A DNA stretch of 64,000 nt from Formosa sp. Hel1_31_208. GTDB lineage: Bacteria; Bacteroidota; Bacteroidia; Flavobacteriales; Flavobacteriaceae. How positions within the stretch are numbered: the stretch's first letter is position 1; the number at the start of each line of letters is the position of its first letter. The stretch spans positions 900,501 through 964,500 of the forward strand of contig NZ_LT629733.1 in NCBI RefSeq assembly GCF_900104785.1, read 5' to 3'. Positions 1 to 8,860 of the stretch are shown here, piece by piece. Below the pieces are notes generated by a model, which saw only the letters and a program-made list of their open reading frames with translations, made no database searches and had not been told where the DNA came from. Both the position numbers and the translations under genes were made by a program.

Positions 1-1
1 C

Positions 2-958
2 TCAAACTCTACAAAAGCACAGACGGTATTGGCACCGGGCGATATTGCAGTATTTTGGTATCAAGCTGATACACCTGACTCCTTTGCATTTACAACTTTT
101 GTAGATATCATGCCTGGAACACAAATTTTATTTACAGATTGTGGTGCGGTTCCAGCAGGAACTTTTGATCCTGCGGGCTGTGGCGAAGGTGCATTTGTTT
201 ACACCGCACCTACTGGTGGACTAACAATTGGTGATATTGTTCAATATAACGATCTTGCACCAGGTCCTGATTTTGCAGATTATGGAGGAGACAGCACTAT
301 TATAGGTGGTACCGGTATGTCATTGTCTACTGGAGGTGATCAAATCACTGTTATTCAGGGTACTGGTGTTGCTCCAACATTTATTTCTATGTTAAGTGGA
401 TCATCTACTACCTTTTCAGGTGATGATAGCCTAAGTACAACACAAACTAACTTATTTACAGGATTGGTTGATACAGGATTACCTAGAACAGCTGTTGCAG
501 TAGGTTCTGGACCTGCGCCGTCGCAAGAAAATGATAATGCTATGTATACTGGAGTTTATACTTTTGCTACTGTTGATGAAGCCAAAATTGCTTTGACTAA
601 TCCAGCAAATTACTATGGTACTCAGGCAATTACTGATGGAACATACGCTGCTTTAGTAGGAGGTATACCTGCGGTATTTACGTATACAACGCTTTCAACT
701 GGAGATGTTACATTAGAGAACTCTGTATTTGTTGCACCTAATCCTTCAAATGGAACTATCACTATAAAGAATGCAGGGAATGTGTTGCAATCTGCTGTGA
801 TCACAGATCTAAACGGTAGACTAGTTTCACAATTAAATTTAAATGGAAATACTGGAGATCAAGAAATTAATTTATCAAATGTGTTATCGTCAGGAATGTA
901 TTTTATGACGATCTCTACAGAAAATCAATCGACAATTAAAAAGATTATTATCAAGTAA
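2..958 (+). CDS. Secreted protein with type IX sorting domain (5' partial)
   Basis: The reading frame is open from base 2, so the true start and signal peptide lie left of the window. The first visible residues include a K-A-Q stretch that could be the end of a signal peptide. The last 80 or so residues form a typical type IX secretion (Por) sorting domain: PNPSNG, a DLNGR turn, SGMYFM and a basic KKIIIK end. The protein is therefore expected to cross the outer membrane and be anchored or released. The N-terminal part is Gly/Thr/Asp rich and resembles the region found in lamin-tail or 'choice-of-anchor' surface proteins; no catalytic motif is seen. A TTG at 29 is in frame but lies within the mature region and is unlikely to be the start. 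Confidence 0.8.
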   Translation, partial: SNSTKAQTVLAPGDIAVFWYQADTPDSFAFTTFVDIMPGTQILFTDCGAVPAGTFDPAGCGEGAFVYTAPTGGLTIGDIVQYNDLAPGPDFADYGGDSTIIGGTGMSLSTGGDQITVIQGTGVAPTFISMLSGSSTTFSGDDSLSTTQTNLFTGLVDTGLPRTAVAVGSGPAPSQENDNAMYTGVYTFATVDEAKIALTNPANYYGTQAITDGTYAALVGGIPAVFTYTTLSTGDVTLENSVFVAPNPSNGTITIKNAGNVLQSAVITDLNGRLVSQLNLNGNTGDQEINLSNVLSSGMYFMTISTENQSTIKKIIIK

Positions 959-981
959 TCTAATCGTATACTTTTAAATAG

Positions 982-1011
982 AAAAGGCAGCCATATAGGT
1001 TGCCTTTTTTT
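982..1011 (+). terminator. Rho-independent terminator
   Basis: AGGCAGCC (985-992) pairs with GGTTGCCT (998-1005) through one G-U pair across a 5-nt loop and runs into a T tract. It ends the secreted protein gene and lies between two convergent genes. Confidence 0.8.
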
Positions 1012-1025
1012 GTTATATGCGGATT

Positions 1026-1496
1026 TTAAATCTTAATCTGTCGATCAATTTGCTGATCTAAAGAAATAAAGGTTTCGGTTCTAGAGACCCCTGTAATTGA
1101 TTGAATATCATGATTAAGAACATGCATTAAGTGTGCATTATCTTTGCATAATACTTTGATGAAAACACTCCAATTTCCAGTCGTATAGTGGCATTCTAAT
1201 ACTTCAGGTATTTTTTGTAACTGCTTTACAGCTTGCGGATTACTTACCGCTTTATCAAGAAAAACACCAATAAAAGCCATCGTGGTATATCCTAAAACTT
1301 TGGGGTTAATAACAAATTTAGACCCTGAAATTAATCCTGATTTCTCCAGTTTCCGTAAGCGCTGATGAATAGCAGCACCCGAAATACCTACCAATCTGGC
1401 AATTTCTAAAATAGGGGTTCTAGCGTCTGTCATCAAAGCACGTAGTATCTTTTTGTCAATACCATCAATTTGAATGTTTTGGTTTACTATTTTCAT
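1026..1496 (-). CDS. Lrp/AsnC family transcriptional regulator
   Basis: 156 aa, the usual length for the family. An N-terminal winged helix-turn-helix (about residues 13-60, with DARTPILEIARLVGIS and a following recognition helix) precedes a C-terminal RAM ligand-binding domain. Members sense amino acids and often control the gene next to them. Here it is directly downstream of a saccharopine dehydrogenase-like gene on the same strand (52-nt gap), so lysine or a lysine breakdown product is a reasonable guess for the effector. The gap contains a short GAAATTTC palindrome that could be an autoregulatory site, which is only suggestive. Confidence 0.85.
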   Translation of the reverse strand: MKIVNQNIQIDGIDKKILRALMTDARTPILEIARLVGISGAAIHQRLRKLEKSGLISGSKFVINPKVLGYTTMAFIGVFLDKAVSNPQAVKQLQKIPEVLECHYTTGNWSVFIKVLCKDNAHLMHVLNHDIQSITGVSRTETFISLDQQIDRQIKI

Positions 1497-1548
1497 AAGA
1501 TCTTCGGAAATTTCGGTTGTTATACCATTTGATAACTAGCCATTGAAA

Positions 1549-2913
1549 TTACGCATTCAAAGGATTATATCCTAAATACGGGACTTCTTTTTCAGTGAAT
1601 TGAATGCCATATTCCTTGAGTTCTTCAAGGATAGGTTCATAGACTTCTCGACGTATAGGAATTTGAACACCAGGAGTTGAAATTTTTCCATTTAAGATAT
1701 CCATTGTGGCTATGGCTACCGGTAAACCTACTGTTTTTGCCATGGCGGTATAGGTCTGGTCTTCACCAATAGTTACCATGGTTGCATCAATTTGATGACG
1801 TTTACCATTGAGCTCATATCCAAACTTATGATACATGACAATCATGTCTTTATCGGTTTCATCAAGTGTCCAACTATCCATTAATATCTTCTGAAGAATT
1901 TGTGCTGGTGTCGCTTTTTTAATTTCAACCATTTTTGTTTTACTGAAAATATCTAACTCTTCAAGTTTGTCCCAAACAATATCATCTTGGTCAATTTTGA
2001 GTGCATGTCGAAACTTAAGTTCCACAGAATCTGTGGGACTATATGGAAGAAATGCATTTACGAAATCACGATAGCTCATGTTTTCACTGTCATCTATAGT
2101 GTAGCTGTCATCGGTCATTCCTAAAAGCACAAATATGTTCCATGCCCGACTAAAGCCAACACGACGCATCGTGCCTCTATATAATGTTTCAACATGATCT
2201 AACCCATAAACGGATTGGTATTTAAGTGAATCCCTATTGGCATAAGCTTCAAAGCGGCCAAAACCGTCAATTTCCAAAAATTCGGTACGTCTAAATAAGC
2301 GGTTGTATGGAATGTATTTATATGAGCTTTCTTGAAGAAACTTGGCAGCACTTCCTTGACCAGCTAAAACCACATTTCTAGGGTTCCAAGTAAACTTATA
2401 ATTCCATAAATTATTATCACTTTCAGGAGCGACAAGACCTCCAGTAAAAGATTCAAACAAAATCATTTTACCACCTTGGTCTCTTATTCTATCTATGACC
2501 TGCATAGCACTCATGTGGTCGATACCAGGATCTACTCCAATTTCGTTCATAAACACCAAACCTTTTTCTGTAGCCGCAGGATTTAATTCTTGCATCTCTT
2601 CACTGACGTAAGACGCAGTGACCATGTTTTTCCCATAGTTAATACAGTCTTTAGCTACTTCTATATGAAAACGCGCTGGAAGCATTGAGACCACGATATC
2701 GGCATTTTGAACAGCTTGTTCTCTTGAAGATTTATCAAAAACATCTAAGCTGATGGCATTAGCATTTTTATGACCATCAATTAATTTATTAGCATTACTT
2801 GTGTTAATGTCACCAACAATGATATGAAGATTTTCTTTTTCAGATTTGTCTAATAAATATTTTATAAGGTATGATGCTGATTTTCCAGAACCAATAACTA
2901 AAATTTTTCGCAT
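1549..2913 (-). CDS. Saccharopine dehydrogenase family protein
   Basis: 454 aa. The N-terminus has a Rossmann dinucleotide fold (VIGSGKSAS near residue 6), the middle has the family motif DPGIDHMSAM, and a saccharopine dehydrogenase C-terminal domain follows. Family members oxidise saccharopine to glutamate and aminoadipate semialdehyde in lysine degradation; other members act on related substrates, so the exact reaction is inferred. It forms a likely two-gene operon with the Lrp-type regulator. A glutaryl-CoA dehydrogenase-like gene, which acts later in lysine degradation, lies elsewhere in this window (23741-24919). Divergent from DUF423. Confidence 0.85.
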   Translation of the reverse strand: MRKILVIGSGKSASYLIKYLLDKSEKENLHIIVGDINTSNANKLIDGHKNANAISLDVFDKSSREQAVQNADIVVSMLPARFHIEVAKDCINYGKNMVTASYVSEEMQELNPAATEKGLVFMNEIGVDPGIDHMSAMQVIDRIRDQGGKMILFESFTGGLVAPESDNNLWNYKFTWNPRNVVLAGQGSAAKFLQESSYKYIPYNRLFRRTEFLEIDGFGRFEAYANRDSLKYQSVYGLDHVETLYRGTMRRVGFSRAWNIFVLLGMTDDSYTIDDSENMSYRDFVNAFLPYSPTDSVELKFRHALKIDQDDIVWDKLEELDIFSKTKMVEIKKATPAQILQKILMDSWTLDETDKDMIVMYHKFGYELNGKRHQIDATMVTIGEDQTYTAMAKTVGLPVAIATMDILNGKISTPGVQIPIRREVYEPILEELKEYGIQFTEKEVPYLGYNPLNA

Positions 2914-3066
2914 AATGGGATGAGTTGAGTAATTTTGTTAATGAAATTTAAGTTGTGTGTACTGTTTCAAATGAATGCCTTTAGATGCGTTCACAAAACG
3001 GATAACAAATGTCAACACGAATGTAATAAATACAACGGTTTATAAAAACCTAAATCTAATATATAT

Positions 3067-3462
3067 ATGAACAAAAAAATTCTAATCATGGGTAGCCTTT
3101 TAGGACTAATAGCTATTGTTTTAGGCGCTTTTGGCGCACATGGTTTAAAGTCAGTAATTAGCATTGAATCACAACAATCGTTTGAGACTGGTGTGCGCTA
3201 CCAAATGTACCACGCACTTTTTCTGCTATTTGTAGGAAGCTATTCTGGAATAGGTCTAAAGACGAAACAAGTCATTTTTTATTTGGTGCTACTTGGTGTT
3301 CTTTTTTTCTCGGGATCCATATACGGATTAGCGACAAATGACCTTTCAGGATTTGATTTTAAGGCAATTGGTTTTATAACACCTATTGGCGGACTCTTAT
3401 TAATTATCGCTTGGGCCATATTGTTAATAAAGTTTTTGAAAACCAAGGCTGATAAATCTTAA
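3067..3462 (+). CDS. DUF423 family small membrane protein
   Basis: 131 aa with four predicted membrane helices. The N-terminal helix carries the family signature GAFGAHGLK, followed by a YQMYHALFLL stretch in the second helix region. This matches the YgdD/DUF423 family, whose biochemical role is unknown. The gene is divergent from the saccharopine dehydrogenase gene and 60 nt upstream of pckA, which has its own promoter. Confidence 0.85.
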   Translation: MNKKILIMGSLLGLIAIVLGAFGAHGLKSVISIESQQSFETGVRYQMYHALFLLFVGSYSGIGLKTKQVIFYLVLLGVLFFSGSIYGLATNDLSGFDFKAIGFITPIGGLLLIIAWAILLIKFLKTKADKS

Positions 3463-3490
3463 AATTAACAGACTACTTTAAAATATTGTT

Positions 3491-3498
3491 TAATTTTG
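3491..3498 (+). promoter_or_regulatory. pckA promoter -7 element
   Basis: TAATTTTG is an exact match to the Bacteroidota -7 consensus TAnnTTTG, 25 nt upstream of the pckA ATG. It overlaps an in-frame TTG at 3496, which argues that the TTG is not the translation start. No clear -33 TTTG was found. Confidence 0.6.
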
Positions 3499-3522
3499 CA
3501 GCCTAAACAACACATACAAATT

Positions 3523-5133
3523 ATGGTAAACCATACACCAACAACGAAAACGATTTCGTTAGAATCTTACGGCATTAAGGATGCTGAAGTAAAATATCAA
3601 TTATCACCTGTCGAACTGCAAGAACTAGCTGTGGCAAAGGGTCAAGGAGTAGAAACTTCTAACGGCACCTTAGCAGTGAATACTGGCGAATTTACTGGCC
3701 GATCTCCGCAGGATAGATTCATCGTCAAAGATGATATTACCAAGGATCGTGTTTGGTGGGGAAATATCAATAAACCATTTGAGTCTGATAAGTTTCAAAA
3801 GTTATATGAAAAAATAACAGCGTATTTATCTCACAAAGAAGTCTTTGTTCGAGATTGTTATGCTTGCGCAGATGACAATTATAGATTGAACATACGAGTC
3901 ATTAACGAATACCCTTGGTCTAACATGTTTGTTTATAATATGTTTTTAAGGCCTTCAGAGGAAGAATTGCAAGGTTTTACGCCAGAATGGACTGTAATTA
4001 ATGCGCCAGGTTTTATGGCAGATGCTGATATTGATGGCACCAGACAACATAATTTTGCCATTTTAGATTTTACACGTAAAATGGCCATAGTTGGTGGAAC
4101 AGGATACACTGGAGAAATCAAGAAAGGAATATTCTCTGCACTAAATTTTGTACTACCAGTTTTTAAGAACACCTTACCAATGCACTGTAGTGCTAATGTC
4201 GGTAAAGATGGAGATACTGCAATCTTTTTTGGATTATCAGGCACAGGAAAAACAACCTTGTCTACAGATCCAGACCGCAGCTTAATTGGAGACGACGAAC
4301 ACGGTTGGACCAATGAAAATACCGTCTTTAATTTTGAAGGAGGTTGTTACGCCAAGGTGATTAATTTAACACGTGACCAAGAACCAGAAATCTACGATGC
4401 AATTAAACCAGGAGCCATACTAGAAAATGTAATTCTAGATGATAAGGGTGATGTTGATTTTGGGGATACAACGATTACTCAAAATACTAGGGTAAGTTAC
4501 CCGCTTTATCATATAGAGAATATTAGAAAGCCTTCAATAGGTAAAAACCCAAAAAATATATTTTTCTTAACGGCTGATGCCTTTGGAGTGTTACCTCCAA
4601 TTTCAAAATTAACGCCAGGTCAAGCAGCGTATCATTTTATTTCTGGATACACTGCCAAAGTAGCTGGAACTGAAGCCGGAATTGACGAACCATTGCCAAG
4701 TTTCTCGGCATGTTTTGGAGCACCGTTTATGCCTTTACATCCTACAAAATATGCAGAAATGCTAAGTGCTAAAATGAAGGAAACAGGTGTTAATGTTTGG
4801 TTGGTAAATACAGGTTGGACTGGTGGACCTTATGGTGTTGGTTCTAGAATGAAATTGAAGTATACAAGAGCAATGATAAGTGCTGCAATGGACGGAAGTT
4901 TAGAAGCCGCTAATAAGGATAATTATCATCTGCATTCTGTTTTTGGAGTACAGCAACCTAGAACGTGTCCAAATGTTCCAACAGAAGTATTAAGCCCAAG
5001 ATCAACTTGGAATAATGATGAAGGCTACTATAAGACTGCTTATAAGTTATCACAATCATTTAGAGACAATTTCAAAAAGTTTGAAGATTATGCCAATGAA
5101 GAAATTATGGCAGGTGCTCCAAATCTTAAATAG
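3523..5133 (+). CDS. pckA: Phosphoenolpyruvate carboxykinase (ATP)
   Basis: 536 aa from the ATG at 3523, typical of ATP-dependent PEPCK. The enzyme converts oxaloacetate and ATP to phosphoenolpyruvate, CO2 and ADP, the entry step of gluconeogenesis. The P-loop GLSGTGKTTLS lies near residue 236, followed by the metal-binding GDDEHGW; the substrate-binding TGRSPQDRF and the late NTGWTGGPYGVG motif are also present. The start at 3523 is preferred over an in-frame TTG at 3496 because that TTG falls inside the -7 promoter element. Transcribed alone and closed by a strong hairpin. Confidence 0.96.
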   Translation: MVNHTPTTKTISLESYGIKDAEVKYQLSPVELQELAVAKGQGVETSNGTLAVNTGEFTGRSPQDRFIVKDDITKDRVWWGNINKPFESDKFQKLYEKITAYLSHKEVFVRDCYACADDNYRLNIRVINEYPWSNMFVYNMFLRPSEEELQGFTPEWTVINAPGFMADADIDGTRQHNFAILDFTRKMAIVGGTGYTGEIKKGIFSALNFVLPVFKNTLPMHCSANVGKDGDTAIFFGLSGTGKTTLSTDPDRSLIGDDEHGWTNENTVFNFEGGCYAKVINLTRDQEPEIYDAIKPGAILENVILDDKGDVDFGDTTITQNTRVSYPLYHIENIRKPSIGKNPKNIFFLTADAFGVLPPISKLTPGQAAYHFISGYTAKVAGTEAGIDEPLPSFSACFGAPFMPLHPTKYAEMLSAKMKETGVNVWLVNTGWTGGPYGVGSRMKLKYTRAMISAAMDGSLEAANKDNYHLHSVFGVQQPRTCPNVPTEVLSPRSTWNNDEGYYKTAYKLSQSFRDNFKKFEDYANEEIMAGAPNLK

Positions 5134-5150
5134 AAAATATCAGGACATAA

Positions 5151-5186
5151 AAAAATGCGATTTCAATTAGAAATCGCATTTTTTTT
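5151..5186. terminator. Bidirectional terminator between pckA and hemD
   Basis: AAAAATGCGATTTC (5151-5164) is perfectly complementary to GAAATCGCATTTTT (5170-5183) around a 5-nt loop, with A and T tracts on either side. It can end both convergent transcripts. Confidence 0.9.
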
Positions 5187-5200
5187 ATCGTAATATGTCT

Positions 5201-5953
5201 TTATTTTCCTTTATTAGTTTTCTCTATATATTTCTCGAGAGCCATAGTCATGGAAGGCGTTTCAGGGGTTGGTGCTGAAATATCAACACGTAATCCTCGC
5301 GATTCAACGGCTTTGATTGTTGTATTTCCAAAGACAGCAATACGTGTATCGTTTTGCTTGAATTCAGGGAAATTATGAAATAAGGATTCAATTCCTGAAG
5401 GGCTGAAGAATACTAAAATATCATAATATACATTAGCTAGATCGGAAAGATCACTAATAACAGTTTTGTAAAAGACAGATTCTTTCCATTTAACACCTAA
5501 ATTGTTCAAAATTTCTGGAACCTCTGGTTTTAATTTATCAGTCGTAGGTAATAAGAATGATTCGTCTTTATACTTCTTTATTAAAGGGCATAAGTCTGAA
5601 AACAAACGTTTACCAACATAGATTTTACGTTTTCTATATACCACGTATTTCTGAAGATAATATGCTACAGCCTCAGATTGACAAAAATATTTCATTGTGT
5701 CTGGAACTTTAAATCGCATTTCATCTGCTACTCTAAAAAAATGATCAACAGAGTTTCTACTGGTTAGAATGATAGCCGTATAGTGAGAAAGATCAACTTT
5801 TTGTTGTCTGATTTCTTTGGCTTCTACACCTTCAACATGGATAAATGGTCTGAAATCAATCTTAACCTTTTGCTTTTCTTGAAGATCATAGTAAGGCGAA
5901 TTTTCTATTTTAGGCTCGGGCTGAGATACTAAAATCGTTTTCACTTTCGTCAT
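5201..5953 (-). CDS. hemD: Uroporphyrinogen-III synthase
   Basis: 250 aa. The two-lobed HemD fold is recognised from ILTSRNSVDHFF in the first lobe and VFFSPSGIESLF in the second, with a late PTPETPSMTMALEKYI segment. HemD closes and rearranges hydroxymethylbilane to uroporphyrinogen III in haem synthesis. Primary sequence is poorly conserved in this family, so the call rests on these motifs and on the neighbour: DUF4271 lies 15 nt or so upstream on the same strand, an association I know from other Bacteroidota. Confidence 0.85.
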   Translation of the reverse strand: MTKVKTILVSQPEPKIENSPYYDLQEKQKVKIDFRPFIHVEGVEAKEIRQQKVDLSHYTAIILTSRNSVDHFFRVADEMRFKVPDTMKYFCQSEAVAYYLQKYVVYRKRKIYVGKRLFSDLCPLIKKYKDESFLLPTTDKLKPEVPEILNNLGVKWKESVFYKTVISDLSDLANVYYDILVFFSPSGIESLFHNFPEFKQNDTRIAVFGNTTIKAVESRGLRVDISAPTPETPSMTMALEKYIEKTNKGK

Positions 5954-5968
5954 ATTACTTAAAGTGTT

Positions 5969-6622
5969 TTAAGCGTTGAAATCTTTAATTAACTTATATA
6001 AAATCAGATAGGGTCCAATTTCAAGTGCGCAAAGATACAAAATAAAATAGAAAATGTTGTTTAAAAGTAATTTTTGATGATTTTTAAATGACGTAATAAA
6101 ACCAACAAGATTAACAAGAATAATAAGCCCAATAACGAGGTAAATAAGAGTTTTAGAAGGGGAAACAGCGTAAATCAGTACGCAGTTAATTGGGAAGAGA
6201 AGAAACCCAGAATAATTTTTAAAGGTGGTTTTCTGAAATAAGTAAGCATCTATCAGTTCATCTATCTCGAAAAGGCTTCCTATTAAACGTTCTAATAATA
6301 CTTTTATTAAGAATAAAACACCTATTCCAAATAATAATTTAAAAAATTGATTGAGGTTAAAATCAGCAGGATTGACCAATGTTGAATAACTTACATAGGC
6401 AAACACTGATACAGAAATAATAAGATTAAAAAAAAGTAAAGCATCAAAACCATCAACAAATTTTTGATCTCTCGCATAAATCTTTAAATACTTAGAGTTT
6501 CCAATAACTGCCAAAAAGTCTTTAAAACGATGTGCAAAAAGGTATTTGCTAAGAGTCAAGCACACCAAGCCCAGGAGTAAAAATATGGTAAACCAATCAT
6601 TAGAAATTATGTCTCTAAGCAT
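5969..6622 (-). CDS. DUF4271 family membrane protein
   Basis: 217 aa from the ATG at 6622, with about five or six hydrophobic helices. Its N-terminus, MLRDIISNDWFT, matches the usual start of DUF4271 proteins. A longer frame starts at 6742 but would add 40 unconserved residues and run through the -7 element at 6628-6635, so the shorter form is preferred. It precedes hemD by 15 nt and is probably cotranscribed. Function is unknown; it is an integral inner membrane protein restricted to Bacteroidota. Confidence 0.85.
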   Translation of the reverse strand: MLRDIISNDWFTIFLLLGLVCLTLSKYLFAHRFKDFLAVIGNSKYLKIYARDQKFVDGFDALLFFNLIISVSVFAYVSYSTLVNPADFNLNQFFKLLFGIGVLFLIKVLLERLIGSLFEIDELIDAYLFQKTTFKNYSGFLLFPINCVLIYAVSPSKTLIYLVIGLIILVNLVGFITSFKNHQKLLLNNIFYFILYLCALEIGPYLILYKLIKDFNA

Positions 6623-6627
6623 AGTCA

Positions 6628-6635
6628 CAAAATTA
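6628..6635 (-). promoter_or_regulatory. -7 element of the DUF4271-hemD operon
   Basis: On the minus strand this reads TAATTTTG, an exact consensus match. Only five bases separate it from the ATG, so transcription would begin at or very near the start codon (possible leaderless mRNA). Confidence 0.55.
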
Positions 6636-6743
6636 GTAAGAAAATTTGACGAATGGATGAGATACGATTGGCAAGTTGTGATCGCATCTAGAAGATTAAC
6701 AATGTTTGTGATTTTAACATTTAAATTTAAATGATAAAACACT

Positions 6744-6751
6744 TACTTTTG
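6744..6751 (+). promoter_or_regulatory. -7 element of the GT2-dihydroorotase operon
   Basis: TACTTTTG, an exact TAnnTTTG match, 35 nt upstream of the ATG at 6787. No good -33 element at the standard spacing. Confidence 0.5.
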
Positions 6752-6786
6752 CTCTTAACAACAATCTAAAGCGAATCAAATAGTAC

Positions 6787-7512
6787 ATGAAAGATGCACT
6801 TGTCATTATACCAACTTTTAATGAGATAGAAAATATTGAGGCTATTATCAAAGCCATACTAGCTCAAGAAAAAGATTTCGATATTTTAGTTGTAGATGAT
6901 AATTCGCCAGATGGAACTAGTGCAAAGGTAAAGGAGTTACAATCAGAATTTCAAGATCAGCTTCATTTATTATTAAGAGCAAATAAAACAGGCTTGGGTA
7001 CAGCTTATATTGATGGGTTTAAATGGGCCTTACAACATCCGTATGATTATATTTTTGAAATGGATGCTGATTTTTCACATAACCCGAAGGACCTCATTCA
7101 CCTATACAATGCATGTGCTATAAAAGGTGCTGATATATCCATTGGATCACGCTATGTTGATGGCGTAGTAAATGTAGTAAATTGGCCAGTGAGTCGTGTA
7201 TTGCTATCTTATGGAGCATCAAGATATGTAAGATTTATTACAAGAATGAAAATTGCTGATACGACCGCAGGATTCGTTTGTTATAAACGAAAAGTTTTAG
7301 AAACGATTAATTTGGATGAGATTAAGTTCGTGGGATATGCTTTTCAAATTGAAATGAAGTTTAAAGCCTATTTGAAGAAATTCAATATTATTGAAGTTCC
7401 TGTTGTGTTTACAGATCGAACAAAAGGAAAATCAAAAATGAGTGGAAGTATAATATCTGAAGCTATTTTTGGTGTGATTAAAATGAAATTTAATAGTTTA
7501 TTTAGTAATTAA
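6787..7512 (+). CDS. Polyprenyl-phosphate mannosyltransferase-like GT2 glycosyltransferase
   Basis: 241 aa, the size of bacterial dolichol/polyprenyl-phosphate mannose synthases. The GT-A nucleotide-binding motif VVDDNSPDGT starts near residue 35 and the metal-binding EMDADFSHNP near residue 89; DTTAGFVCYKRKVL and a basic KGKSKMSGSII end are family hallmarks. It probably transfers a sugar from a nucleotide donor to a lipid carrier at the inner face of the cytoplasmic membrane; the sugar is not known. First gene of a tight operon with the dihydroorotase-like gene (1-nt gap) and the DUF4296 lipoprotein. Confidence 0.9.
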   Translation: MKDALVIIPTFNEIENIEAIIKAILAQEKDFDILVVDDNSPDGTSAKVKELQSEFQDQLHLLLRANKTGLGTAYIDGFKWALQHPYDYIFEMDADFSHNPKDLIHLYNACAIKGADISIGSRYVDGVVNVVNWPVSRVLLSYGASRYVRFITRMKIADTTAGFVCYKRKVLETINLDEIKFVGYAFQIEMKFKAYLKKFNIIEVPVVFTDRTKGKSKMSGSIISEAIFGVIKMKFNSLFSN

Positions 7513-7513
7513 G

Positions 7514-8860
7514 ATGGAAAAGAAGACAATACTTATTAAAAATGCCAAAATTGTAAACGAAGGTAAAGTGGTGGAAGGCGATATTTTAATTGAAAACGAA
7601 ATTATTAAAGAGGTCTCCGATTCAATTAGCGCGAAATTTGCCGATGTTGTCGTTATTGATGTTGAAGGTAATTATGTCTTTCCCGGAGTTATAGATGATC
7701 AGGTGCATTTTAGAGAGCCTGGTTTAACGCACAAAGGCAATATTGAAACCGAGTCAAGAGCAGCCATAGCAGGAGGGATTACTTCATTTATTGAAATGCC
7801 TAATACAAATCCTCAAACTACAACTGTTGAAAAACTCGAAGAGAAGTTTGAAATAGCAGGAAATTCTTCGTTTGCTAATTACTCTTTCATGTTTGGGGGA
7901 ACAAATGATAATTTAGATGAGATATTAAAAGTAGATAGTAAGTCTGTGGCAGGACTTAAATTGTTTTTAGGGTCTTCAACAGGAAACATGTTAGTAGACG
8001 ATCCAAAGGTGTTAGAGAAAATCTTTCGCAGTACGGATATGGTTATATCGGTTCATTGTGAAGATGAAGCGACAATTAGAAAGAACCTTCAAGAATATAT
8101 GGACGAGTACGGAGAGGATATTCCAATTGAAAAGCATCCAATCATCAGAAGCGAAGAAGCTTGTTATATATCATCATCTAGGGCTATAAAATTAGCTAAA
8201 AAGACTGGAGCAAGATTACACGTTTTTCATCTATCTACCGGAAAAGAAACAAATTTATTTTCGAATAAAATCCCGTTAAAAGACAAAAAAATTACTTCAG
8301 AAGTTTGTATCCATCATCTATGGTTTAGTGATGAAGATTATAAAACCAAAGGGACACATATAAAGTGGAATCCAGCGGTTAAAACAGCCTCAGATCGAGA
8401 CCAATTATGGAAAGCACTTTTAGATGATAGGATTGATGTGATTGCAACAGATCATGCTCCGCATACCTTAGAGGAGAAAAATAATGTTTATACAAAAGCG
8501 CCTTCTGGAGGGCCACTAGTTCAACATGCCTTGGTAGCTATGATTGAAATGTTTCACCGAGGTAAAATTACGTTACCTAAAATTGCAGAAAAAATGGCAC
8601 ATAATCCTGCTATTCTTTTTCAAGTTGAAAAACGAGGTTATATTAAGGAAGGTTATTTTGCAGATTTGGTTGTTGTAGATATTAATAACCCATGGTCTGT
8701 GAAAAAAGATAATATTTTATACAAGTGCGGATGGTCACCTTTTGAGGGGAATACATTTAAGTCGCGCATTACTCATACGTTCTTAAACGGGACTTTGGTT
8801 TATAATAACTTCAAAGTCTTAGACGTTAAAGCAGCAAAACGCCTAACTTTTAATAGATGA
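7514..8860 (+). CDS. Dihydroorotase-like amidohydrolase
   Basis: 448 aa, cyclic amidohydrolase superfamily, type I dihydroorotase/allantoinase branch. Visible motifs are GVIDDQVHFREPG (metal site, residues about 59-71), GLKLFLGSSTGN with the Lys that is usually carboxylated, SVHCED, LHVFHLSTG and IATDHAPHT. The first metal site is normally H-x-H, but here the first position is Gln (residue 63) and only His65 remains. I believe this Gln is common in Bacteroidota homologues, so it may be a lineage feature. The expected reaction is carbamoyl aspartate to dihydroorotate in pyrimidine synthesis, but activity needs testing. Overlaps the next gene by 4 nt (ATGA). Confidence 0.82.
   Translation: MEKKTILIKNAKIVNEGKVVEGDILIENEIIKEVSDSISAKFADVVVIDVEGNYVFPGVIDDQVHFREPGLTHKGNIETESRAAIAGGITSFIEMPNTNPQTTTVEKLEEKFEIAGNSSFANYSFMFGGTNDNLDEILKVDSKSVAGLKLFLGSSTGNMLVDDPKVLEKIFRSTDMVISVHCEDEATIRKNLQEYMDEYGEDIPIEKHPIIRSEEACYISSSRAIKLAKKTGARLHVFHLSTGKETNLFSNKIPLKDKKITSEVCIHHLWFSDEDYKTKGTHIKWNPAVKTASDRDQLWKALLDDRIDVIATDHAPHTLEEKNNVYTKAPSGGPLVQHALVAMIEMFHRGKITLPKIAEKMAHNPAILFQVEKRGYIKEGYFADLVVVDINNPWSVKKDNILYKCGWSPFEGNTFKSRITHTFLNGTLVYNNFKVLDVKAAKRLTFNR

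Noticed and set aside
2930..2937. TAATTTTG on the plus strand as promoter of DUF423
   Set aside because: It is 130 nt upstream with no -33 element; too weak to call.
3933..4313. 126-aa minus-strand ORF inside pckA
   Set aside because: Antisense shadow of a strongly conserved gene; no signal of its own.
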